From Candidatus Methanophaga sp. GoMg3.2 (GTDB taxonomy: Archaea; Halobacteriota; Syntropharchaeia; Alkanophagales; Methanospirareceae), in contig QBUN01000265.1 in assembly GCA_013180565.1 (NCBI GenBank), positions 1 to 5,461 on the forward strand: a stretch of DNA of 5,461 nucleotides, written 5' to 3'. Each line of letters opens with the position of its first letter. Position 1 is the stretch's first letter. The notes under the pieces were generated by a model that saw only the letters and a program-made list of their open reading frames with translations, was not told the origin of the DNA and ran no database searches. A program made the position numbers and the translations under genes. Below are positions 1 to 5,422 of the stretch, one piece after another.

Positions 1-251
1 ACTATACAAAAGAGCTTGGAGGGCTTAATACCGAAAAGTTCTTGAACGTGATAGATGGAAAGGATGGAAAATGGCTTGAGATAGCTGCGACTATCCTATC
101 TGTCTATGAAAGTTATCGAATAAAATTCAGGGGGGCTGAACTAAGAGAGCGGATTATATCCACATCGTGCGATATAAAGAGTGCCACTGAAGCCGAAAAG
201 ATATATTATGTATTTGATGAGTTAAAAAGAGTTGAACTGATTGACGTTTAA
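1..251 (+). CDS. C-terminal fragment of an unrecognised protein, cut by the window edge
   Basis: The reading frame is open from position 3 to a TAA at 249-251, giving about 82 residues, so the true start lies outside the window. A TTG at 42 could start translation, but the frame continues upstream without a stop and no ribosome-binding site precedes it, so a partial gene is the better reading. The visible part is charged and probably helical. Its last 60 residues (from about GKWLEIAATILSVYESYR to the end) could be a small winged-helix-like unit: a helix, an RGAELRERI helix, then a EKIYYVFDELKR helix. This is a fold impression, not a family match. It has no signal peptide or membrane segment. 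It ends two bases before the stop of the convergent PIN gene. Function unknown. Confidence 0.6.
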   Translation, partial: YTKELGGLNTEKFLNVIDGKDGKWLEIAATILSVYESYRIKFRGAELRERIISTSCDIKSATEAEKIYYVFDELKRVELIDV

Positions 252-253
252 AC

Positions 254-775
254 TCAAAACTCTTCCGTTATTTTTAATTGCCGATTTCTCTCATTATCCG
301 CTCGCATATTTTTTTCGATCTTTTTCAGTAATACCGATTCCAGCAATCTACTGTCGGTAGTCAATAAATGTGACGAATCAGGATCACAAAGGGCGCATGA
401 AACTATGAAGGTGTCTGTGAGAGCATGTTCAGCAAAATAATCGTCTTGAACAATCAATGATTTGGCTTTAGCATAACAGCATTTATTTGGGGGAATAGTG
501 TCTGCTTTCAAATTCTTCTGTAGCTCAAAAAACTTATACATAATCTCTTCTCTATTTCCTTGCTCAACGTTTTCTCGAATAAGGTTATTTATCAATTCTC
601 CAACTACGATAAAAGGTATCTTGATGTTAATGTTGGGATTCTGCCTAACACTTGTTTCTATCTTTGAAAACATATCACTTGCATTCTCTTCTTCATCCTT
701 CTTACCCCATAGATAGCCTTGGAAGAAGCAAGTATCAATATATATGTTTTGGATATTTGTTTGCATCTTTTTCAT
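254..775 (-). CDS. PIN-domain protein, probable ribonuclease
   Basis: PIN domains are metal-dependent nucleases, usually RNases, with a cluster of acidic residues. Numbered from the chosen ATG (173 residues), the pattern is visible as D14 (in NIYIDTCFF), E60 (in PFIVVGELINNL), D121 (in HALTDTFIVSCAL) and D141 (in HLLTTDSRLL). The Asp in the first strand, the mid-domain Glu, and the TDT and TTDS motifs match the family order. A GTG at 811 in frame would add 12 residues, but the ATG at 775 has a GGTGAT ribosome-binding site six bases upstream, so I start there. VapC toxins are usually about 130 residues and follow a small antitoxin gene. This protein is longer, with a charged tail (EKNMRADNERNRQLKITEEF), and has no antitoxin-sized gene upstream; its neighbour diverges. 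It could be a solitary VapC relative or a housekeeping or defence PIN nuclease. Fold confident, role not. Confidence 0.82.
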   Translation of the reverse strand: MKKMQTNIQNIYIDTCFFQGYLWGKKDEEENASDMFSKIETSVRQNPNINIKIPFIVVGELINNLIRENVEQGNREEIMYKFFELQKNLKADTIPPNKCCYAKAKSLIVQDDYFAEHALTDTFIVSCALCDPDSSHLLTTDSRLLESVLLKKIEKNMRADNERNRQLKITEEF

Positions 776-781
776 TGTTGC

Positions 782-787
782 ATCACC
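782..787 (-). promoter_or_regulatory. Ribosome-binding site that sets the PIN gene start
   Basis: On the minus strand the sequence reads GGTGAT, then six bases (GCAACA), then ATG at 775. GGTGAT matches the Shine-Dalgarno consensus exactly. The in-frame GTG at 811 has no comparable motif in front of it, so the ATG at 775 is preferred. Confidence 0.7.
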
Positions 788-850
788 AATAACATTTATA
801 TAATCGGACACAGGTTATTCAATATATCCAAAAAATCGGAAGGAAGAAGA

Positions 851-857
851 AGGAAGG
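851..857 (+). promoter_or_regulatory. Ribosome-binding site for the 389-residue gene
   Basis: AGGAAGG lies five bases before the ATG at 863, inside a purine-rich run (838-857). It supports 863 as the start in preference to an earlier in-frame ATG at 719. Starting at 719 would force the gene to overlap the PIN coding region on the other strand and would add 48 residues with little sign of being real. Confidence 0.55.
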
Positions 858-862
858 TTATC

Positions 863-2032
863 ATGTCCGAAAAACAAAGAGGAGGGATAAGAAAGTGCCT
901 TCCCGTAGTGTTGGAAGAGTTAAAAGAAGGGATAGATATAGGGGCTTTAAGGGATAAAGGAGATTGCCGTCATGATACTCTTTATGTAATCCGGGATATT
1001 CTCAGCGGTGCAAAATTAATTTTTGAAGAGGGTGGTAAATGGTATTATACATGCAAGAAAGAAAAAGAGGAACTGCTAAAGGACTATCAAGAGTTTAAAA
1101 ACAAGGATGAATACGACACAAAGCTAAATCATTCTAAAAATCTTCTAAAAGAAGCCGGATTCGCAAAGTCCGCTATTGACCCATTTCTCTTAACGGACAC
1201 GTTCAATATGGACGTACTTAGCTTTATGGATAGCCCTAATTTTGTTTATTTCCGTCAACATCTGGAAACCGGCTATCCGCATATTTCTGTATTATATAAA
1301 GGAATAGAAGAGGACGACTCCGATATGGAAAAAGCTTTTTCGATTCTTCATCAAAGGATAGGGGTGGTAGCTTTAGAATCAGGTATCGAATTCCCAAAGG
1401 CAAAAATGTGCTGGTTAAAGTTTAGCACCGATGCAGATCAGGTAGTCTACGCGGATTTTGAGGTTTTTCCCCAGTTAACTTTTGAGGACGAATTGAACAA
1501 AGGCAGTATCCCCAAAGAATTGAAGGATATGCTCGAACACAATGTATTCATAGGTCCTGGTGATGCTACCGTTAGAAAAGAAAAAGAGAATGAATGGGAG
1601 ATAGCAGATAAAGAAAAAATCATTATCAGGAAAGAAGATGAAAAGCTAAACATTTACCGAATTAGAGATTTAAAAAAAGAATGGCAAAAGATGTTGTCTG
1701 AAAAAGTCTTTGTTAGTTTGAGTGCCTATCTTGATTGTTTTTTTTATGAACAAGCTTGTGAGGAAGTAATCGAAAATGTTTCTGGCATAATAGATCCTTA
1801 TACACGTTATGGAAAAGAAGGGATGGATGAATTCTATGAAAAATGTCTCAGATCAGAACATATAAAACAACTTCATAGTGAACTTGCAGAGATTAGTAAA
1901 AAAACAGCCAAAGATTATTTTGAGTTCATCAGAGAAATTAAATTCATCATAATAAAAGTTTTAGAAGACGGCGAACCTTTAAGAGGAACATGCGACCGAT
2001 GCCCTAAAATCACCATTGGAAGAGGGTCTTGA
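863..2032 (+). CDS. Unrecognised 389-residue cytoplasmic protein, possible winged-helix N-terminus
   Basis: I do not recognise this family. The protein starts MSEKQRGG at the ATG with an AGGAAGG ribosome-binding site and ends at TGA 2030-2032. Residues about 6-72 look like a winged helix: helix LPVVLEELKEG, helix IGALRDKG, a longer helix HDTLYVIRDILSGAKLI, then a wing-like turn EEGGKWYYTC. The middle (about 95-235) is mixed alpha/beta with no motif I can name. The C-terminal third is strongly helical and charged, and the tail has a CDRC pair (C377, C380). Two cysteines alone are not enough to call a zinc site. It has no signal peptide or membrane segment. It is divergent from the PIN gene and runs toward the integrase remnant. 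Its AT-rich, Lys/Glu-rich codon use resembles the PIN gene. It could be a transcription regulator or an accessory-island protein. Confidence 0.75.
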   Translation: MSEKQRGGIRKCLPVVLEELKEGIDIGALRDKGDCRHDTLYVIRDILSGAKLIFEEGGKWYYTCKKEKEELLKDYQEFKNKDEYDTKLNHSKNLLKEAGFAKSAIDPFLLTDTFNMDVLSFMDSPNFVYFRQHLETGYPHISVLYKGIEEDDSDMEKAFSILHQRIGVVALESGIEFPKAKMCWLKFSTDADQVVYADFEVFPQLTFEDELNKGSIPKELKDMLEHNVFIGPGDATVRKEKENEWEIADKEKIIIRKEDEKLNIYRIRDLKKEWQKMLSEKVFVSLSAYLDCFFYEQACEEVIENVSGIIDPYTRYGKEGMDEFYEKCLRSEHIKQLHSELAEISKKTAKDYFEFIREIKFIIIKVLEDGEPLRGTCDRCPKITIGRGS

Positions 2033-2063
2033 TACATTTCCATAAAAAGAGAAAAAGAAGCGA

Positions 2064-2478
2064 TTAAGACTTTTCGTCTTTTACCTCTCCCAACTCCTTC
2101 TTTATCAATTCCTTTATCTCAGGATTGGCTATTAATCGCTTCATTAATTCGGTCATTTTGTCGTCATAAGGTGCTCTCCAATCTTCGCGTGTTTCTAATG
2201 CCGTTATTTTCTCTTCCAACACGCATATCTTACCGTTTCGTATTTCCAACTCCTTTCGCAACGCCTCTATACTCTCTAACCACATCATAAGCGCCATTAT
2301 ATGCCGCGGAATGCCCTAGCATATGTTCTACATGTAGCGCAGCGACATTTTTGCTTTTCAAAATAGTGGAGAAACTCATCCTTAAGCGGTGTGGTCGGTA
2401 TCTGCTCCGTAACCCGTTCTCTTTAAATTCCCCGTCTTCTATCTTTAACCATCCTAACTGCCTGCAATAATCCCTCAA
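2064..2478 (-). pseudogene. Tyrosine recombinase (integrase) remnant: C-terminal catalytic half, frameshifted
   Basis: Two overlapping minus-strand frames together read as one integrase C-terminus. The first (2478 down to 2230) has the catalytic core: PHRLRMSF gives the H-x-x-R box, HMLGH gives the second histidine, and the Tyr in NGAYD, eight residues after that His, is the expected nucleophile (codon 2287-2289). Shortly after the Tyr the frame degenerates. The natural continuation is in the other frame (IEALRKELEIRN, a coiled-coil-like tail ending at 2064). The two join sensibly near 2266-2275, implying a one- or two-base indel. The N-terminal DNA-binding domain and the first catalytic Arg box are missing: an in-frame stop lies at 2491-2493 and no recombinase sequence is visible beyond it. 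The only start is a TTG at 2478 with no ribosome-binding site. The style resembles integrases of archaeal proviruses and integrative elements. Almost certainly inactive. Confidence 0.75.
2066..2082 (+). terminator. Weak hairpin with T run after the 389-residue gene
   Basis: AAGAC at 2066-2070 pairs with GTCTT at 2076-2080 around a five-base loop, and four T's follow (2079-2082). It lies 34 bases after the stop at 2032. It also overlaps the end of the convergent integrase remnant, so the symmetry may be coding coincidence. In the opposite direction the minus strand becomes T-rich just past 2064, which could serve as an archaeal T-tract terminator. Confidence 0.3.
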
Positions 2479-2552
2479 AAAACATTTCTTTCAAAATATT
2501 TTAAAAACTTTACCAAAGAAACAGTATACCTTATGTCGTACCATAAAAAGGG

Positions 2553-2586
2553 GCGCGTGTCACCGCGTAGATACCACTTTTATTAT
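2553..2586 (+). repeat. 34-bp direct repeat, copy 1
   Basis: Identical over 34 bases to 5389-5422 and in the same orientation. It begins GCGCGTGTCACC and ends CTTTTATTAT. Inside is a CGCG-TGTCAC-CGCG element that can form a four-bp stem with a six-base loop. An outer inverted pair, ATAAAAAG (2543-2550) and CTTTTAT (2577-2583), is imperfect here. Weaker similarity to copy 2 extends left to about 2522 (both start CAGT), so the original unit was probably about 60-65 bp. It lies 74 bp beyond the broken end of the integrase remnant. Confidence 0.9.
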
Positions 2587-2765
2587 CTCTGTTCTAAGAA
2601 GAGGCTTTTGGGTATGGGACATAAGAATTTAGCTTTAGCCTTACATATTCTCAGCCCCATGTAAGCTATGAAAGCCATAGTTTGTGTATTGGCTATCATG
2701 TTTCTCTTCGCCTGGAGCCACCTATGAAGGCGGTTTTCAGTATTTTCAGAAATAAACCATTTCAA
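2583..2765 (-). pseudogene. Doubtful 60-residue ORF, possibly debris of a mobile element
   Basis: The ORF starts at a TTG (2765) with no ribosome-binding site and a stop codon close upstream, and its TAA lies inside the 34-bp repeat. The product is basic and helical in the middle (RNMIANTQTMAFIAYMGLR). This faintly recalls the C-terminal helices of DDE transposases, but I cannot place it in a family, and the match is too weak to name. It may be a chance ORF. It is listed because it fills an otherwise empty stretch between a dead integrase and a repeat. Confidence 0.2.
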
Positions 2766-2846
2766 CCGGGTTCAACTTGTATTATAGTTGTTAGATAAAC
2801 CACCCTCAGAAGAAATGCTGTCTGATTCATCCCAAAAATGTAGAGC

Positions 2847-2873
2847 AAAAAAAAAGAAAAAGCTCTAAAGAGC
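2847..2873 (-). terminator. Hairpin plus T-tract terminator of the secreted-protein gene
   Basis: On the minus strand, five bases after the TAA (2878-2880), GCTCTTTAGAGC (2873-2862) forms a compact hairpin. A 15-base tract of T's interrupted by one C follows (2861-2847). T tracts alone terminate archaeal transcription, and the hairpin would also satisfy a bacterial intrinsic terminator. Position and composition make this a strong call. Confidence 0.8.
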
Positions 2874-2877
2874 GCAT

Positions 2878-5046
2878 TTAGCGTCCTTCAACTTGGAGTT
2901 CGTAGCGGCTTGGTCGAAGCTTTCTTGGATATGAGCTTAGTTCAAACGGTGCACTATCGCCTGCATCAATATCTGAGGGATCTGTGTACGTAAAATCTGT
3001 TCCGATCACTTCCCCTTTAGCATCATAGTAAGTAGAAACTAGTTTTACATATGAAGAAGCGCTCACTCCGTTGTTTTTTACTTCACCGACAATTTTATGA
3101 TAACCCATGCTGTCTATTCTATCGCTATGGCTTAGAATCACAAGTCCCGCAAATGGTTCTTCATTACTCACTTTATATGATACTTTTAGCTTATAACTGG
3201 CGGGTCTTATTTTATCTGGATATGTGCTTAGATCAAAAGGCGATTTTTGGTTTGGTTTCAAGATATTTAACTGCGTGTAGGTAAAATCTGTTCCAACCAC
3301 ATTTTTCTCGGCATCGTAGAATGTTGCTGTAATCTTTACATACTTTATATTATCTGGTAAGTTATTCTTCACTTCACCAACCACCTCAAAAAATCCTAAG
3401 CCACTAATATAACTGCTATGGCTTAATATTTCTGGTTTGGTTGATGTACCTGTTGGTGTTGGCGTTGGTGTTGGAGGCACTTCACCGATGAACAAAACCG
3501 TATCCGCCACAACCACCGTCCCGCTAGCGTCCTCGACCCCCATGCGTACAGTCATCTGGTCCAATTCGTCAATCTTACCGCCTGGTTTACCGGCAGTGCT
3601 GAAGATACCGTCACCTGCCGTTTGGTCATGACTCCAGCCTACGTCGTTGGCGGCATGGCCAAAATAGACTGGTACATTCGTAGTACCGCCGTATAAACGA
3701 CCGTTCACCAGTTCATCCATGCTGGTACGCTTAATGTCTGCCAGGCCCTGCGGGTCACTGATCTCAGAGGTAAGGACGATTACGGCATCTGGATCGCCCC
3801 GTGGCATGGCTGGTGGGTCAAAGGCAATGCTCTCGATGACGGGCGCGTCAGGCACGGCGTTGGGATCGTTGAGGTAGCCCATATACACAACATGATCTGA
3901 TGGCATTATACTGATGCTACCGTACGAAATGAAGCTAATCTGGTGCCCATCGTCGTTGATGCATAGGTCTGTTCTGGCTGCGATGGTAATGGCTCCCACA
4001 TCCCAAGATGGAAACAGGCCTATGCTACCAGAACCATCGGTATTGACCAGCCTACCACCTTTGTGATCACTATAGAACATCTTCGTGCCGTCGTAGTTGA
4101 GTACCGGCCCGCCGGTGTTATACCCTGCATCTTCCAAGAAAATCCTGGTGCTGCCATCGGACTTGATGGCGTCCCACGTGGTCTTGCCCCAGAGGGCATA
4201 TCTGAACACAATAATCGCGCCATCACCGCTGATGGCCAGGTTGGACTTTTCAACATTGTCCTCGTCATTAGTCAGTTGGCGGTATCCTCCAGTAGCGTCC
4301 CTGACAAACAGTTCACACTTGGACCTGTAGCCGCTCTCACCGGCATAGCCGTGAAGAGTGAAAGCGATGGTGTTACCGTCATCCGAAATGGTGAACTCTG
4401 CCACCTGTTTGCCCACGCCACCATCACGCTGCACGAGTACGTCATCAATGACCAGCTCCGGTGACCCGCCACTGTGCGCTACTCGCCAGACGTCATTGTT
4501 GTTAGGCTCATCGTTCAGAAAATAGACGTATCCGCCATCAGCAGTCGTCTGGATCTGTGAGAGTATTCCACCAATGTCCGGATAGTCATCGCGGTCAAAG
4601 ATTTTGGTTGCCACGCCGTTTTCGACTTTACAAAACACCCTACCCGCCTTGAAGAATGCCCGCGAACCATCATGGTCAATAGCCAGTTCCCCAATACCCG
4701 CTCCTTCAAGATCTGGTAGAGCGATTTGTGTCAGTCCTGTACCGTCTGTGTTCACGGTGTAGACGGTATATTTGTTTGAGGTTTCGTCTCTACCAGAGTA
4801 TATCAGCTTGTTGCCATCGCCGCTCATAGCCGCGTGCGTGAAATCAAAGCTGTTGAGGTCCACCAGCCGGTCGTAAACCGCATAGAAAGTAAAATTGGGG
4901 GAAACTTCTGGTGATCCAGAATCGGTTAAACCACAAATCGGCGAATTTGCGCCTGAATCACTTAACCCGCAAACCGGAACCACTCCCATAACCAAAAAAG
5001 CTAAAACAAATATCCCCAACAATACTATTTTTTTATTTGACTTCAT
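2878..5046 (-). CDS. Secreted seven-repeat beta-propeller (PD40/TolB-like) protein with two C-terminal FxLYD domains
   Basis: This is a 722-residue exported protein, probably a cell-surface or extracellular binding protein; no catalytic motif is visible. I start at the ATG at 5046: a GTG at 5055 is in frame, but GGGGTGG sits five bases before the ATG and would overlap the GTG. Residues 1-26 are a signal peptide (KSNKK, then a hydrophobic run to about VPVCG). About 57-392 hold seven PD40-like turns, at MSGDG (74), IDHDG (123), ADG (169), ISDDG (220), ISGDG (272), LNYDG (316) and INDDG (363), spaced 44-53 residues as in a seven-bladed propeller. Residues 399-522 look like a beta-sandwich, with DQTAGDGIFS recalling surface-protein anchor-type domains. 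A PTPTPTPT linker (about 522-537) leads to two FxLYD domains (538-634 and 635-722) that share ILSHS, VVGEVKNN/IVGEVKNN and GTDFTYT. No C-terminal membrane anchor is present. The gene stands alone with its own promoter and terminator. The ligand is unknown. Confidence 0.88.
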   Translation of the reverse strand: MKSNKKIVLLGIFVLAFLVMGVVPVCGLSDSGANSPICGLTDSGSPEVSPNFTFYAVYDRLVDLNSFDFTHAAMSGDGNKLIYSGRDETSNKYTVYTVNTDGTGLTQIALPDLEGAGIGELAIDHDGSRAFFKAGRVFCKVENGVATKIFDRDDYPDIGGILSQIQTTADGGYVYFLNDEPNNNDVWRVAHSGGSPELVIDDVLVQRDGGVGKQVAEFTISDDGNTIAFTLHGYAGESGYRSKCELFVRDATGGYRQLTNDEDNVEKSNLAISGDGAIIVFRYALWGKTTWDAIKSDGSTRIFLEDAGYNTGGPVLNYDGTKMFYSDHKGGRLVNTDGSGSIGLFPSWDVGAITIAARTDLCINDDGHQISFISYGSISIMPSDHVVYMGYLNDPNAVPDAPVIESIAFDPPAMPRGDPDAVIVLTSEISDPQGLADIKRTSMDELVNGRLYGGTTNVPVYFGHAANDVGWSHDQTAGDGIFSTAGKPGGKIDELDQMTVRMGVEDASGTVVVADTVLFIGEVPPTPTPTPTGTSTKPEILSHSSYISGLGFFEVVGEVKNNLPDNIKYVKITATFYDAEKNVVGTDFTYTQLNILKPNQKSPFDLSTYPDKIRPASYKLKVSYKVSNEEPFAGLVILSHSDRIDSMGYHKIVGEVKNNGVSASSYVKLVSTYYDAKGEVIGTDFTYTDPSDIDAGDSAPFELSSYPRKLRPSRYELQVEGR
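2881..3435 (-). repeat. Tandem duplication encoding two FxLYD domains
   Basis: The two halves (3145-3435 and 2881-3144) encode about 97 and 88 residues and align over their length: ILSHS to ILSHS with a 291-base offset, EVVGEVKNN to KIVGEVKNN, FYDAEKNVVGTDFTYT to YYDAKGEVIGTDFTYT, and PFDLSTYPDKIRP to PFELSSYPRKLRP. The GTDFTYT-coding DNA is also nearly the same in both. This indicates an internal duplication of one domain. FxLYD domains are small beta-sandwiches common on archaeal and Gram-positive surface proteins. Confidence 0.8.
4916..4977 (-). repeat. 36-base period duplication just after the signal peptide
   Basis: Bases 4916-4941 and 4952-4977 match at about 20 of 26 positions with a period of 36 bases, so the reading frame is kept. 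They encode CGLSDSG and CGLTDSG, each preceded by a Pro-hydrophobic pair (PVCGL and PICGL). The duplication gives two Cys-Gly steps at the predicted mature N-terminus. Confidence 0.65.
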
Positions 5047-5051
5047 AGTGT

Positions 5052-5058
5052 CCACCCC
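5052..5058 (-). promoter_or_regulatory. Ribosome-binding site that sets the secreted-protein start
   Basis: GGGGTGG on the minus strand lies five bases ahead of the ATG at 5046. The alternative GTG start at 5055 falls inside this motif, which argues against it. Confidence 0.6.
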
Positions 5059-5078
5059 TTTTTCGTTACAAAAAAAAA

Positions 5079-5097
5079 CTTTATATATATTATTTTC
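5079..5097 (-). promoter_or_regulatory. Archaeal TATA/BRE promoter of the secreted-protein gene
   Basis: Read on the minus strand, CTGAAAATA (BRE-like, A/purine-rich) runs into ATATATATAAAG, a strong archaeal TATA box centred near 5084. Transcription starting about 25-27 bases downstream falls near 5057-5060, giving a leader of only 11-14 bases that still includes the GGGGTGG site. An AAAAGCTTTT palindrome at 5109-5118, about 20 bp upstream of the TATA box, could be a regulator site, but it may equally be chance in AT-rich DNA. Confidence 0.7.
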
Positions 5098-5179
5098 AGT
5101 CAGTGTTTAAAAGCTTTTCGATATGCATGTATTTGTTACTCATTTGAGATATATATTCACCGCTCGAAAATCCTGTTAT

Positions 5180-5348
5180 TTACTTCCCTTCTTTTTCCTC
5201 TGCTATCTTCTTAATAAACCTAACAACAGATTTTACGGGCTCTGACAGACTATCCGCATCACCCAATAATCCGATATACTGATCCGCAAGCCTTTTTATT
5301 TCTTCCCACACTTTTTCGCTTAGCTCCGAAGATTCAGGTATACTTCAT
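5180..5348 (-). pseudogene. Small frameshifted gene remnant, about 55 residues
   Basis: A minus-strand frame open from 5344 to a TAA at 5180-5182 gives a convincing helical, charged peptide (SSELSEKVWEEIKRLADQYI, continuing to FIKKIAEEKEGK), but it has no ATG of its own. An ATG at 5348 reads MKYT and then hits TGA (5334-5336). Dropping one base there joins MKYT directly to ESSELSEKVW, so a one-base insertion in a once-intact gene is the simplest reading. A start on the in-frame GTG within EKVWEE would give a shorter peptide, but no ribosome-binding site is evident. The family is unknown. It lies on the same strand as the secreted-protein gene, upstream of that gene's own promoter. Confidence 0.4.
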
Positions 5349-5388
5349 TCTCGTGAAAATCAGTGTAATCTTGTGTTTACAAATAAAA

Positions 5389-5422
5389 GCGCGTGTCACC
5401 GCGTAGATACCACTTTTATTAT
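5389..5422 (+). repeat. 34-bp direct repeat, copy 2
   Basis: Exact copy of 2553-2586 in the same orientation. Here the outer inverted repeat is perfect: AATAAAAG (5382-5389) and CTTTTATT (5413-5420) enclose the inner CGCG-TGTCAC-CGCG hairpin. This copy therefore looks the better preserved. Diverged similarity to copy 1 continues left to about 5361. On the minus strand its TATAATAAAAG segment could also act as a promoter element for the small ORF below it. Confidence 0.9.

Larger units (their letters stand above)
776..862. promoter_or_regulatory. Divergent promoter region between the PIN gene and the 389-residue gene
   Basis: This 87-bp gap separates two divergent starts. It contains two TATA-like boxes, TTTATATAAT at 796-805 and AATATATCCA at 821-830, each usable in either direction because TATA boxes are nearly palindromic. 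For the plus-strand gene (start 863) the second box predicts transcription starting near 850, just ahead of its purine-rich ribosome-binding site. For the PIN gene (start 775) the same box predicts a leader of roughly 20-25 bases that includes GGTGAT, whereas the box at 796-805 would give an almost leaderless transcript. A direct repeat AATCGGA at 802-808 and 834-840 brackets the second box with a period of 32 bp, about three helical turns. It could bind a regulator. Assignment is by position and motif only. Confidence 0.45.
2479..2877. other. Largely non-coding stretch between the integrase remnant and the secreted-protein gene
   Basis: This 399-bp segment contains the first 34-bp repeat (2553-2586), a doubtful 60-residue minus-strand ORF (2583-2765) and the terminator of the large gene (2847-2873). 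Positions 2479-2552 are AT-rich with no ORF or RNA signature I can support. On the minus strand 2765-2800 has several stops in all frames. It reads like a junction of decayed mobile-element debris. Confidence 0.45.

Noticed and set aside
719..862. An N-terminal extension of the 389-residue protein from an ATG at 719
   Set aside because: It would overlap the PIN coding region and its promoter on the opposite strand. The ATG at 863 has AGGAAGG five bases upstream, and the extra 48 residues look like antisense translation of the PIN start region.
2064..2586. A provirus attachment site with an integrase split by integration (SSV-type)
   Set aside because: That type splits the gene at a tRNA-derived core near its N-terminus. 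The 34-bp repeat has no tRNA features, and the remnant is missing far more than the short N-terminal piece expected.
2583..2765. Naming the 60-residue ORF as a transposase
   Set aside because: Only a vague helical resemblance. There is no DDE motif, no terminal inverted repeat and no start signal, so it is kept as doubtful debris.
3445..3480. A GTTGGT-like microsatellite
   Set aside because: It is the coding DNA of the Pro-Thr linker on the minus strand, a normal interdomain spacer.
4063..4464. A 133-residue plus-strand ORF inside the secreted-protein gene
   Set aside because: It is antisense to the GC-rich propeller region, where long shadow frames are expected. The minus-strand frame has seven regular PD40 repeats and is clearly the real one.
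5026..5046. A canonical lipoprotein signal
   Set aside because: The residues before Cys (VPVC) lack the small residue expected at -1, so I call a signal peptide without claiming lipidation.
2553..5422. A CRISPR array suggested by the 34-bp repeat
   Set aside because: There are only two copies, 2.8 kb apart with a gene between them. There are no regular spacers and no cas genes.
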